Shown here in pieces: positions 15,539 to 23,593 of a stretch of DNA of 29,783 bases. Position numbers and translations under genes: made by a program. Each line of letters begins with the position of its first letter. The first letter of the stretch is position 1. A model generated the notes under the pieces. That model searched no databases. It was not told the origin of the DNA and was given only the letters and a program-made list of their open reading frames with translations. The DNA is taken from NCBI GenBank assembly GCA_023380955.1, contig JAMCTB010000070.1, positions 1 through 29,783 of the forward strand, written 5' to 3'. The stretch comes from Chloroflexota bacterium. GTDB lineage: Bacteria > Chloroflexota > UBA6077.

Positions 15539-16669
15539 ATGTCGAGAGCACGATCCAAGGGTCTTTCGTTTCTTGTGATGGTCACCGGTGTCGTGATGCT
15601 GGCGCTGCTGGTCCAGGCGTGTGCGCCGGCCGCCCCAGCGCCGGCCCAGGCTCCTGCCAAGCCGGCAGCAGAGCCGACCAAGGCTTCGGCACCCGCACAA
15701 CCCGCCGCAGCACAGCCTACCGCGGCCGCGGCTCCGGCCAAGGCCGCTGCGCCCAAGTACACCCTCAGGCTTGCCCACCACGTGGCCCTGACCCACTTAG
15801 TGCAGACCGTATCGGAAAAGTTCGCCGAGACGGTGAGCAAGAAGACCAACGGCCAGGTGGAGGTGAAGGTCTTCGGTGCCGGCCAGATCGGCGGCCTCAA
15901 GGACAACACGGAGGGTGTGAAGCTGGGTACCCTGGATCTGGCGTGGGCCGACCTGAGCGCCGCTGCCCTCTACTATGACCGGGCTAACATCATCAGCCTC
16001 CCGTTCCTGTTCCGCGACCACGACCACTGGCAGAAGGTGGCCAATGGGCCGATAGGCAAGCAGCTGGCCAGCGAGCTGCTGGAGAAGACCGGCATTCGAA
16101 CCCTCTCCTACCAGGTTTCCGGCTTCAGGGTGATGATGTCCCGGAACAAGCCAATCAACAGTGCAGCCGACATGAAGGGGTTGAAGATACGCATCCCCGA
16201 AGTGCCGATCTACGTCGACACCATGAAGGCGCTGGGGGCCAACGCCACGCCGCTGCCTTGGGGTGACGTCTACACGGCCCTGCAGACGGGCGTTGTGGAC
16301 GCTGTGGAAGTGCCCGCCGACACCGCGCTGTCTGGCAAGATACCGGAGGTCGCCAAGTACGTTTCCAAGACCTACCACATCTTCACAGATGTCAATCTCA
16401 TCATGAGCGATAAGGTGTACAAGGGCCTGCCGGCCGACATCCAGAAGGCGATCGACGACTCGGCCAAGGAGGTAGTGACCGACTGGGGTCAAGCCGAGGC
16501 AATCAAGCTGGACAAACGGTCCTACGACGACCTGGTCAAGGCGGGCATGCAGGGAATCGATAAGCCCGACATGGCTTCCTTCCAGAACGCCGTTAAGCCC
16601 GTGTGGGACAACTTCATCACCACAACCAAGTCCGCTGAGTTGGTCAAGGCGATAACCGACACCAAGTAG
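15539..16669 (+). CDS. dctP: TRAP transporter solute-binding lipoprotein (DctP family)
   Basis: The 376-residue protein is an extracytoplasmic binding lipoprotein: a basic start, a hydrophobic segment and the lipobox L-V-Q-A-C with lipidated C28. An Ala/Pro/Gln/Thr linker (about 29-72) tethers the binding domain, a style common in Chloroflexota. The DctP core shows GLKIRIPEVPIYVDTMKALG, whose arginine usually pairs with the substrate carboxylate, and PLPWGDVYTALQTGVVDAVE. The ATG at 15539 is preferred over 15533 because AGGAGG then sits 9 rather than 3 bases upstream. It heads the dctPQM operon placed between the E1 and E2 genes. The ligand is probably an organic acid; identity unknown. Confidence 0.92.
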   Translation: MSRARSKGLSFLVMVTGVVMLALLVQACAPAAPAPAQAPAKPAAEPTKASAPAQPAAAQPTAAAAPAKAAAPKYTLRLAHHVALTHLVQTVSEKFAETVSKKTNGQVEVKVFGAGQIGGLKDNTEGVKLGTLDLAWADLSAAALYYDRANIISLPFLFRDHDHWQKVANGPIGKQLASELLEKTGIRTLSYQVSGFRVMMSRNKPINSAADMKGLKIRIPEVPIYVDTMKALGANATPLPWGDVYTALQTGVVDAVEVPADTALSGKIPEVAKYVSKTYHIFTDVNLIMSDKVYKGLPADIQKAIDDSAKEVVTDWGQAEAIKLDKRSYDDLVKAGMQGIDKPDMASFQNAVKPVWDNFITTTKSAELVKAITDTK

Positions 16670-16689
16670 TCCTATTCATCGCCTGCAGT

Positions 16690-16728
16690 CCCGGGCCGTG
16701 CCGCAGCAGAGCCACGGTGCGGCCCGGG
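16690..16728 (+). terminator. Strong intercistronic hairpin between dctP and dctQ
   Basis: CCCGGGCCG (16690-16698) pairs with CGGCCCGGG (16720-16728), and after a TG/TG internal loop CCG pairs with CGG. No T-run follows. Such hairpins often stabilise or attenuate mRNA so that the binding protein outnumbers the membrane subunits. Confidence 0.45.
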
Positions 16729-16782
16729 AGCCGATAGCCCGGCCTTTGGTGGTGAGCTCGACAACACAGGGAGGTAGCCGCC

Positions 16783-17310
16783 GTGCAACTCCTTTTCAGC
16801 TACCTGGACAAATTGCTTTACTGGATCGTCGGTGCCATGATCCTCGTCTTGGCGGCCGTTGGCTTTGCCGGAGTCGTATTCCGGTACGTTCTCCAGTCGT
16901 CGCTGTTCTGGGCAGACGAGTTCCTACGATACTGGGACATCTGGCTTATCTTCCTGGGGGCCGCGCTTGCCACTCGCCACGGGTCCCTGATAACGGTGGA
17001 CATCTTCACTGGCTTGCTGCCATACCGGGCACGCCACTACCTGGAGGCAGCCGTGCACGCTGTGGCCACGCTCTTTCTCATTGCCATGATCTGGTTCTCC
17101 TGGGAGCTTGTTACCCGCAGCTCGGGCGGCGTCTCGGCTGCGATGAGGGTACCAATGGACAGAATGTACATGGTGTTTCCCGTCGGGATGGGGCTAATGG
17201 CAATCAACTGCCTTCGCCAAGCAGTCGAACGCTTCAAAGAGGCCTCCAGGGGTAAGCCTGCTGTGACATCAAGCCTGGAGGTGCCCGACCTCCAAGCCCA
17301 TCCTGAGTAG
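16783..17310 (+). CDS. dctQ: TRAP transporter small permease (DctQ family)
   Basis: The 175-residue membrane protein has four hydrophobic segments (about 10-32, 47-64, 85-106 and 130-148) as in DctQ subunits. The family-typical stretch VVFRYVLQSSLFWADEFLRYWDIWLIFLG spans the first loop, and TRHGSLITVDIF follows. DctQ scaffolds the DctM transport subunit. The start is GTG at 16783 with GGGAGG about 8 bases upstream. It lies between dctP and dctM, with 113- and 65-base gaps. The C-terminal 30 residues are hydrophilic. Confidence 0.9.
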   Translation: MQLLFSYLDKLLYWIVGAMILVLAAVGFAGVVFRYVLQSSLFWADEFLRYWDIWLIFLGAALATRHGSLITVDIFTGLLPYRARHYLEAAVHAVATLFLIAMIWFSWELVTRSSGGVSAAMRVPMDRMYMVFPVGMGLMAINCLRQAVERFKEASRGKPAVTSSLEVPDLQAHPE

Positions 17311-17375
17311 CCCGTGATCGTCCTCACGATGAGAATGAGCTAGAGATGCCCCCAAGTCTGTCCAGGAGGTGATCG

Positions 17376-18659
17376 ATGCTTGTCCTGATGTTCGTGGTCC
17401 TGACGGTGTTGATGTTCGTCGGGATGCCGGTGGCTCTCGCGATGGGCATCTCGGCCTTGATGGTGGTGGTCCTCAGGGGTGAGGTTGCGCCCATGGTCCT
17501 GGCCCAGAGGATGTTCGTGGGCGTGGATTCGCTTCCGCTCCTGGCTATTCCTTTCTTCATCCTAGCCGGCGAGTTGATGGAGAGGGGCGGCATCTCCTTG
17601 CGCCTCATTCGGTTCGCCGCTGCCCTGATAGGGCACGTGAAGGGTGGGCTAGCCATGGTCACCATTGTGGCGAGCATGATCTTCGCGGGCATCTCCGGTT
17701 CGGCCGCCGCCGATACCAGTGCCATCGGCTCCATCATGATGCCCGCCATGATCAAGCGGGGCTACAAGCGGGGCTTCGTGGTCACTCTCCAGGCCTCGGC
17801 AGGCACCATCGGGCCCATCATCCCGCCCAGCATCCTGATGATCGTCTACGGGTCAATGACGAATCTCTCCATCGGGCAGCTGTTCCTGGCGGGTGTGGTG
17901 CCTGGCGTGCTGGTCGGCCTCTCGTTGATGGCGCTGACCTACTACTACGCTGTCAAGGACGGATATGAAGGGGAGGCACGGGTCAGCATCAAAGAGACGA
18001 GGAGCGCCTTCTGGAACGCCCTCCCCGCTTTGGCGCTTCCCTTCGCCATCATCGGTGGCATTCTCGGCGGCATCTTCACCGCCACAGAGGCGGGTGTCTC
18101 CGCCGTGGTCTATGCCTTGATCGTCGGCTTCTTCGTCTACCGCGACCTGAAGCCGAGAGAGCTGCCCCAGATCCTTGCCCGCGCTGCCACGACCTCCATG
18201 GGGCTCATGTTCATCGTGGCCAACGCGGCGATGTTCGGCTGGGTGCTGGCGCGGGAGGAGTTCCCCAGGCTCACCGTGGGCCTTCTCACCTCCCTGACAA
18301 CCGATCCCAACGTGATCATCATCTTGATCATCGCTTTTCTTGCGCTTGTGGGGTGCTTCATCGAGACGATGGCAGCCATGATCATCCTGGTGCCGGTGCT
18401 GTTCGCCACCGGCGCGGCCTACCACTTCGATCCGGTTCACTTCGCCATGGTGATCGTCGTGATGCTGCTGATCGGCACCATCACGCCGCCGGTCGGGATA
18501 CTGCTCTACCTGACATGCTCAATGACCAGGACGCCAATCGCCGAGGCAATGAAGTACGTCATACCCTTCGCCGGCGCAATGCTGGCGGTGGTGATCCTCA
18601 TTGCCTACGTGCCGGAGCTCACCCTATTCATACCGAGACTGTTCTTCGGAGGTAGGTAG
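17376..18659 (+). CDS. dctM: TRAP transporter large permease (DctM family)
   Basis: The 427-residue protein is the ion-coupled transport subunit, with about twelve membrane segments and standard family length. Diagnostic stretches are GMPVALAMG near the start, LLAIPFFILAGELMERGG, the GISGSAAADTSAIGSIMMP helix-loop (substrate and sodium region), TIGPIIPPSILMIVYG, and GTITPPVGILLYL near the end. These are intact. The ATG at 17376 has AGGAGG 6 bases upstream. With DctP and DctQ it forms a complete secondary importer for a carboxylate or similar anion, presumably the substrate of the surrounding pathway. Confidence 0.95.
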   Translation: MLVLMFVVLTVLMFVGMPVALAMGISALMVVVLRGEVAPMVLAQRMFVGVDSLPLLAIPFFILAGELMERGGISLRLIRFAAALIGHVKGGLAMVTIVASMIFAGISGSAAADTSAIGSIMMPAMIKRGYKRGFVVTLQASAGTIGPIIPPSILMIVYGSMTNLSIGQLFLAGVVPGVLVGLSLMALTYYYAVKDGYEGEARVSIKETRSAFWNALPALALPFAIIGGILGGIFTATEAGVSAVVYALIVGFFVYRDLKPRELPQILARAATTSMGLMFIVANAAMFGWVLAREEFPRLTVGLLTSLTTDPNVIIILIIAFLALVGCFIETMAAMIILVPVLFATGAAYHFDPVHFAMVIVVMLLIGTITPPVGILLYLTCSMTRTPIAEAMKYVIPFAGAMLAVVILIAYVPELTLFIPRLFFGGR

Positions 18660-18688
18660 CCATCGGGCTACGAGACTCGGAGGGAAAC

Positions 18689-19074
18689 GTGACGACAAAC
18701 ATTCGCTTCCTCGGCGCCGCAGCTTACGAGATCACCGCGCCCAACGGCATCAAGATCCTGATGGACCCCTGGCTGGAATAGGCGAGTTGTACAAGCCGAA
18801 CATCGGTCTGATGCACGTTACATTGCCTATCCCGATCGAGGCCGACGGCATGCGCGTCGTGACGGGCGAGCTAACCCCCTACGAGGCTGTGCTTGCCACT
18901 CAGTGGCTCGGCCTGGAGTACGTTCTGCCGATGCACTACCTGGATCCCGACTGCGATGAAGTCCGGGAGTATCTCAACCTGCTCGAGACCATGTCGGTGC
19001 GGGGCGGACCCGTCGCGAAGCCGGTCGTCCTCAGGGCGGGGGAATCCTGGACCTTTACACCACCGGCGCAGTGA
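18689..19074 (+). pseudogene. MBL-fold (UPF0173/UlaG-like) metal hydrolase, internally deleted remnant
   Basis: From a GTG at 18689 with GGAGGG upstream, 30 residues match the first strands of a metallo-beta-lactamase-fold hydrolase (IRFLGAAAYEI, then KILMDPWLE) and end at a TAG (18779-18781). In the next frame the C-terminal part follows at once: GELYKPNIGLMHV, GELTPYEAVLATQW, VLPMHYLDPD, to a TGA at 19072-19074. The middle, including the HxHxDH zinc motif (about 100 residues), is absent and the frame is shifted. It can no longer be a hydrolase. It sits between dctM and the E2 gene, so a hydrolase (lactonase or thioesterase type) may once have belonged to the operon. Confidence 0.8.
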
Positions 19075-19111
19075 CCCCGGCGAGCTGGGCCGAGAACTGG
19101 AGGATGGAACC

Positions 19112-20395
19112 TTGGCAGTCGAAGTAATCATGCCCCGCCTCGCGGCCGAGATGGAGGAGGGGACTGTCGCTTCCTGGCTCGTGGCGGAGGGCGACCCTAT
19201 CGAAAAGGGCCAGCCGCTCTTTCAGGTCGAGAGCGAGAAGGCCAACGTGGAGGTGGAGGCCCCTGCTTCGGGGTTTCTCCGCTCGCTCAAGGTGGTGGCG
19301 GGGACGACGGTAAAGTGCGGCACCTCCCTCGCCCTGATAGCCACCGGTGACGAGATGGTGCTGGAGACTCTTCCTGCTACGGCTCCACCGCAGGAGGCCC
19401 CCCCAGCGGGCGTAGTACCGCGCGTCGGCGCCTCGAGTCCCAGACTGCCGCACCGCTCCACTCCAGCCGCGAGAAGGGTCGCGGCGGAGTTGAACGTGGA
19501 CGTGGGCCAGGTCCATGGCACGGGGCCCGGGGGCAGGGTCGTCGAGGACAACGTTCGCGCCTATGCCCTGGCCAGGAACGCGGCCCTCGCTACGGCGGGA
19601 GCCCCCCGCGCAGCCGCGCAGAAGGAGGAAGCGGATCCTCTCCCTCAGCCGACGTCCGCGGCCGTCGCGACCGCTACCCCACCCACGGACACGGCATCCA
19701 CCGTGTTCGCCCAGGCGGAGACGATCGAGCTTTCCCGCCTCCGCAGGGTCACCGGCGAGCGAATGGTGGAGAGCATTCGCCAGGCTCCCCACTTCGACCT
19801 CACCGTGGACGTGGACATGGAAGAGGCCTCCAGGCTTCGAGATCGCTGGTATCACGAAACAAGCCAGGAATCCGGGAAGGCGAGCTACACGGCCATCCTC
19901 ACGCGCGCCGTGTCCCAGATCCTCGTGCGGCATCCCATGGTGAACGCCACCTTCCAGGCAGGGCAGCTCCGTCTCCTGAAGGAGGTTAACCTCGGCATCG
20001 CCATGGCCCTCAAGGACGGGCTCATGGTTCCGGTGGTCAGGAACGCGGATCGCAAGAGCCTCTCGCAGCTCTCCAACGCCTTGGAGGACCTGCGAAAGCG
20101 AGCTGCGGAGATGCGGTTCAAGGCGGAGGAGCTGTCCGGAGGTACCTTCACCATCTCCAATCTGGGGATGTACGGCATCGACCAGTTCTCCGCGATCATC
20201 AATCCGCCGGAGGCCGCCATCCTGGCCGTGGGGCAGATCGCCAAGCGGGCGGTGGTGGTGGATGACCATGTGGTTATCCGGCCGATAATGACGATGACCC
20301 TATCCGTCGATCACCGCGTGCTGGACGGCGCAATCGCTGCGGCCTTCCTGCGCGACGTGAAGCGAGTACTGGAGAACCCCTATTTGCTGATCTAG
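19112..20395 (+). CDS. Dihydrolipoamide acyltransferase E2 of 2-oxoacid dehydrogenase
   Basis: The 427-residue E2 core has, in order, a lipoyl domain (about 1-78; lipoylated K43 in ESEKANVEVEAP), an Ala/Pro linker, a peripheral subunit-binding domain (about 116-150; STPAARRVAAEL, HGTGPGGRVVEDNV), a second linker, and the catalytic domain with DHRVLDG near the C-terminus (H and D of the acyltransfer site). It moves the acyl group from E1 to CoA. The start is TTG at 19112, with GGAGG 8 bases before it; an ATG at 19130 would cut the first lipoyl strand. It is separated from E1 genes by the TRAP operon. No E3 (lipoamide dehydrogenase) gene is present. Confidence 0.92.
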   Translation: MAVEVIMPRLAAEMEEGTVASWLVAEGDPIEKGQPLFQVESEKANVEVEAPASGFLRSLKVVAGTTVKCGTSLALIATGDEMVLETLPATAPPQEAPPAGVVPRVGASSPRLPHRSTPAARRVAAELNVDVGQVHGTGPGGRVVEDNVRAYALARNAALATAGAPRAAAQKEEADPLPQPTSAAVATATPPTDTASTVFAQAETIELSRLRRVTGERMVESIRQAPHFDLTVDVDMEEASRLRDRWYHETSQESGKASYTAILTRAVSQILVRHPMVNATFQAGQLRLLKEVNLGIAMALKDGLMVPVVRNADRKSLSQLSNALEDLRKRAAEMRFKAEELSGGTFTISNLGMYGIDQFSAIINPPEAAILAVGQIAKRAVVVDDHVVIRPIMTMTLSVDHRVLDGAIAAAFLRDVKRVLENPYLLI

Positions 20396-20444
20396 CCCGA
20401 CTATTCGCGGGCGGCCGCGGGCGTCAATCAAAGGAGTAGCGACG

Positions 20445-21626
20445 ATGTTGCCTAAGGAGCGCATGCTGGCGGCGATGGAACACCGAGAGGGCGACCGCGT
20501 CCCGGTGGGTGAGCTGGCCTCCGACTTCGAGATGACCGAGCGAGTGCTGGGTCATCCCACCTACTACCGCTCCAAATGGAGAGAGTACAAGGCGGAGTGG
20601 GAGGGCCGGCGTGAGGACATAGCCGCTTCCTACTCCCGGGACATAGTCGATCTCGCCCGCACCCTGGAGTGGGACTTCCTGGTGGTGCCGCTTGTGCCGG
20701 CCCGACGACACGTCTACCCGAAGCCGGAGATGCTGGGCGAGTACCGCTGGCGCGACGCATCCGGAAAGGTGTGGCAGTACTCGCCAGATTCGGGTGGCCA
20801 CGCCATGCTGATCGAGGCTCCGCCCATGGACGTCGCGGACATCGTCTTGCCTAAGGACTTTCAGGTCGACGAATCGCGCCTCGAGGCGATCGCCGCTGCC
20901 GTGAGAGCGCTAGGGGATACCCACTTCGTGGTGGGGAGGCTGCCTGAATGCACCTTCCCCTGGGACCTGACGATCGGGATGGAGGACTTCCTCATGAGGA
21001 TGATCACCCAGCGGGAGTTCGTACAGAGGGCTACCGAGGCAGCCGTGCGCCAGGGCGAAGCCTGGGCGGCGGCGATGTGCGACCTCGGCGTCGACGCCGT
21101 GATAGAGTGTACCGATTACTGCGACAACTTCGGCCCTATGATGGGTCCGAAGCTCTTCCGTGAATTCATTCTGCCGGGCATCAGGAGGCTGGGCAAGGTC
21201 GCCCACTCGAAGGGCAAGTACTTCCTGAAGCACACCGACGGCAACACCTGGGCCATCTTGGACGACATGATCGCGGCCGGCATCGACGGCTGGCAAGGTA
21301 TACAGCCCAGCATCGGCATGGATCTCAAGGCGCTCAAGGAGAAGTACTGCGGCAAGCTCTGCCTCTTCGGCGGGGTAAACAACGAGACGCTGATCGCCGG
21401 TACGCCCGCGGAGGTGATGGAGGAGGTGGAGTACGCCTTCCGCTACGCGGCCCCTGGAGGTGGCTACGTGCTCGCCTCCGGCAACACACTCCAGATCGGC
21501 ACGAAGTACGAGAACTACGTGGCAATGCGAAAGGCGGCCAGGCAGTTCGGAACCTACCCTATCGTCCTGCCTGAGGTCAACTGCCCTGGCCGACCCCTGA
21601 GTCCGGTTCGCCCGACAGACAGCTAG
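20445..21626 (+). CDS. URO-D-fold methyltransferase-like protein 3
   Basis: The 393-residue protein is a third URO-D superfamily member of the island, only distantly similar to the other two. It shows a typical N-terminal ERMLAAMEHREGDRVPVGE, the central DAVIECTDYCDNFGPMMGPKLFREFI and LFGGVNNETLIAGTPAEVMEEVE. The zinc-ligand position reads H263-T-D265-GN (KHTDGN), with Asp in place of Cys, and the late GC region reads ASGNTLQIGT. This variant is likely a substrate-specific methyltransferase or lyase rather than HemE or a classic MtaA. The ATG has AAGGAG 8 bases upstream. It follows the E2 gene by 49 bases and is probably the last gene of the operon. Confidence 0.72.
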   Translation: MLPKERMLAAMEHREGDRVPVGELASDFEMTERVLGHPTYYRSKWREYKAEWEGRREDIAASYSRDIVDLARTLEWDFLVVPLVPARRHVYPKPEMLGEYRWRDASGKVWQYSPDSGGHAMLIEAPPMDVADIVLPKDFQVDESRLEAIAAAVRALGDTHFVVGRLPECTFPWDLTIGMEDFLMRMITQREFVQRATEAAVRQGEAWAAAMCDLGVDAVIECTDYCDNFGPMMGPKLFREFILPGIRRLGKVAHSKGKYFLKHTDGNTWAILDDMIAAGIDGWQGIQPSIGMDLKALKEKYCGKLCLFGGVNNETLIAGTPAEVMEEVEYAFRYAAPGGGYVLASGNTLQIGTKYENYVAMRKAARQFGTYPIVLPEVNCPGRPLSPVRPTDS

Positions 21627-21707
21627 CCGAGACCTGGTCATGAATCATCAGGCTGCCTGCAAGCAGGGCTTGAGCCCGACTCGTAGGTCAGCACCGCTCT
21701 CGAAACG

Positions 21708-21930
21708 ATGGAGCAAGGTCAGTTGGTACACCAAGACGGCACCCAGGACGTAGAGCGGGTGATCGTCGGCAACCGGCCTCTACTTCTTCAACCAGCGCAC
21801 GGGGGATTTCGAGTTCCGCCCCGGCCCCATCTTCGCTCACATGGTGCTGGCCGACGAGATCAATCGGGCCACCTCTCGCACCCAATCCGCCCTCAACGAT
21901 GGTTTCGATCTCGAGGAGTCGAGGCTTTAG
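21708..21930 (+). pseudogene. MoxR-type AAA ATPase, internally deleted remnant
   Basis: An ATG at 21708 opens a short frame with DVERVIVGN, the typical MoxR N-terminal helix, to about 21777. The next frame then carries [34 protein letters not shown] (Walker B region of MoxR) and ends at a TAG at 21928-21930. The Walker A P-loop segment between them is missing and the frame is shifted. Everything after the Walker B helix is also lost. It is a non-functional relic. Intact MoxR genes normally sit with DUF58/VWA genes, none of which are here. Confidence 0.75.
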
Positions 21931-21973
21931 CCGGCACCCCGGGGAGACCTCCGACCGAAGCCTCGATTCCTCG
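21912..21973. repeat. Inverted repeat overlapping the end of the MoxR remnant
   Basis: CGAGGAGTCGAGGCTT (21912-21927) and AAGCCTCGATTCCTCG (21958-21973) are complementary at 15 of 16 positions. The left arm lies in the last codons of the remnant, so the tail DLEESRL is probably repeat-derived. Confidence 0.6.
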
Positions 21974-22244
21974 ATGGCTGCTAGCCCGCTGGCTTTCGCG
22001 CCGGGTGGGCTGGCTCGCAGGGCCGGAGGAGCGGGCTGGAACCCTGCCTGGTCCCCCTTTTGCTTACTCCTGTACCTTCCTTCGAGGGCGAAGGCTGGCC
22101 CCCGGGGGTCCACGGCCTCTCCTCACCGCCGATAGGGAGGCCGCCGCACCGACATAACTACATAGGATCGGGGTTTCATCCGGCCCTCGTGACGAGGGGC
22201 CGGAGAGCACACTACACCATGTATGGAACCGGTAGGGAAGAAAA
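21974..22244. other. Intergenic region, no gene seen
   Basis: No frame here resembles a protein family. The only clear structure is the hairpin at 22180-22203, listed separately. The sequence may be the decayed remainder of the MoxR locus. Confidence 0.4.
22180..22203 (+). terminator. GC-rich hairpin before the deacetylase gene
   Basis: CCGGCCCTCG (22180-22189), loop TGA, and CGAGGGGCCGG (22193-22203) form a 10-bp stem with one bulged base. It may terminate transcription from the island, but no T-run is present. Confidence 0.35.
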
Positions 22245-23402
22245 GTGAACTCATTCCTCAAGCTCCGCAGCAACCATCGATTTTTCAGGACGCGGTTCGG
22301 GTTGTACCCAGCCACTACCCTTGCTCTCGCGCTGGCGCTGGCCACGGCCGCTTGCTCCGGCATCGGCACCACCAGCTTGAACCTCGACAACGGCCCCGGA
22401 AACCGATCGGCGTCGGGACCCTCCAACGCCGCCAAACCGGCGGCCGCCCCGGCCTCACCGACGTCGGTACCCACCCCGGCGGCCACAGCTACTCCGACCC
22501 TGGACTTGCAGAAGGTGAAGCCCAACGAGTTGGGCAACATCCCGATCCTGGAGTTCCACATCATTGCCTACGCCGAGGAGGACCAGTGGACCATCACCCC
22601 GGACCACTTCCGGCAGACGCTGCTGCAGCTGTACGACGCCGGCTTCCGGCCCGTATCCCTCAACGAAGTGCTGGACAACCAGATCGACATCCCGGCCGGC
22701 ACCAGTCCGGTGGTGTTGACCTTCGACGATTCCAGCCCCGGGCAGTTCACCTTCATACAGAAGGATGGACAGCTGGTGGTAGACCCGGACTCCGCCGTCG
22801 GCATAATGGAGGCCTTCCACACGACCTATCCGGATTTCGCGGCGAAGGCCACCTTCAACGTCCTGCCGGAGGCGGCGGAACCCCACAAGCTGTTCGGACA
22901 GCCTGAGTACGAGGCTCAGAAGCTCCAGTACCTGGTGCAGCACGGCTTCGAGATTGGCAACCACACCTACTGGCACCAGCGACTGGACGAGTTGGACGAC
23001 CAGGGGGTTCAGAAGCAGCTGGCCCTGGCGGTGAAGGAGATCGACCAGGCCGTCCCGGGCTATAAGGTGCGCGTCCTGGCACTTCCCCTGGGGCTCTGGC
23101 CCAACAACCGATCCCTGGCCCTCACCGGCTCCTTCCAGGGGGTTTCCTACCAGAACGACGCCATCCTCCTGGTAGGGTCGGATCCCGCCCCCAGCCCGAA
23201 CGCCCAGGACTTCGATCCGCAGGCCCTGCCGCGGGTCCAGGTCTTCGACCACAACCTGGACAACTGGCTGGACTACCTGTCCCAGCACCCGGACGAACGA
23301 TACGTGAGCGACGGGGATCCGAACACCGTTACCTTCCCCCAGCGTCTGGAAGCGAGATTCAACTCGGCTTCGGCGAGCAACCGCACCGTCCGGACCTACT
23401 GA
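22245..23402 (+). CDS. Lipoprotein polysaccharide deacetylase (CE4/NodB domain)
   Basis: The 385-residue protein has a signal peptide ending in a lipobox (A-T-A-A-C, C37), an Ala/Pro/Thr linker to about 85, and a NodB-type carbohydrate esterase 4 domain. Motif 1 TFDD (159-162) provides the catalytic base and metal aspartate; motif 2 H240-TYW-H244 provides the two metal histidines. It should remove N-acetyl or O-acetyl groups from a cell-surface polysaccharide outside the membrane. An insertion between TFDD and motif 2 (about 163-230) is longer than in small NodB enzymes. The GTG at 22245 follows GGGAAG. It is monocistronic, flanked by hairpins. Confidence 0.87.
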   Translation: MNSFLKLRSNHRFFRTRFGLYPATTLALALALATAACSGIGTTSLNLDNGPGNRSASGPSNAAKPAAAPASPTSVPTPAATATPTLDLQKVKPNELGNIPILEFHIIAYAEEDQWTITPDHFRQTLLQLYDAGFRPVSLNEVLDNQIDIPAGTSPVVLTFDDSSPGQFTFIQKDGQLVVDPDSAVGIMEAFHTTYPDFAAKATFNVLPEAAEPHKLFGQPEYEAQKLQYLVQHGFEIGNHTYWHQRLDELDDQGVQKQLALAVKEIDQAVPGYKVRVLALPLGLWPNNRSLALTGSFQGVSYQNDAILLVGSDPAPSPNAQDFDPQALPRVQVFDHNLDNWLDYLSQHPDERYVSDGDPNTVTFPQRLEARFNSASASNRTVRTY

Positions 23403-23412
23403 GGCAACGCCC

Positions 23413-23448
23413 CGGGGTAGAGGTGCACGGCGTTGCACCTCTACCCCG
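23413..23448. terminator. Perfect 15-bp hairpin, terminator of deacetylase gene
   Basis: CGGGGTAGAGGTGCA (23413-23427) and its exact complement (23434-23448) flank a 6-base loop, 11 bases after the deacetylase stop. There is no T-run, but the stem is very stable. Confidence 0.6.
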
Positions 23449-23489
23449 TCGAACGGCATCTGGCCCTGGCATCGCACTCTCAACAAGCG

Positions 23490-23524
23490 TTGGGGAGGGT
23501 TGGACTGCGTCCAACCCTCCCCAA
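23490..23524. terminator. Perfect 16-bp hairpin between convergent genes
   Basis: TTGGGGAGGGTTGGAC (23490-23505) and its exact complement (23509-23524) enclose a 3-base loop. It lies downstream of both convergent genes and could serve either, or be a mobile repeat unit. Confidence 0.6.
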
Positions 23525-23593
23525 ACTTCACGTCAAGGTCTGCGCCGATCGCGTGGGCTCAGGCGGTTCTTCGCCTCCTGCACCCATCGAGCC

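Noticed and set aside
18893..19111. N-terminal extension of the E2 protein
   Set aside because: It is another frame of the hydrolase relic; the lipoyl domain begins right after the TTG at 19112.
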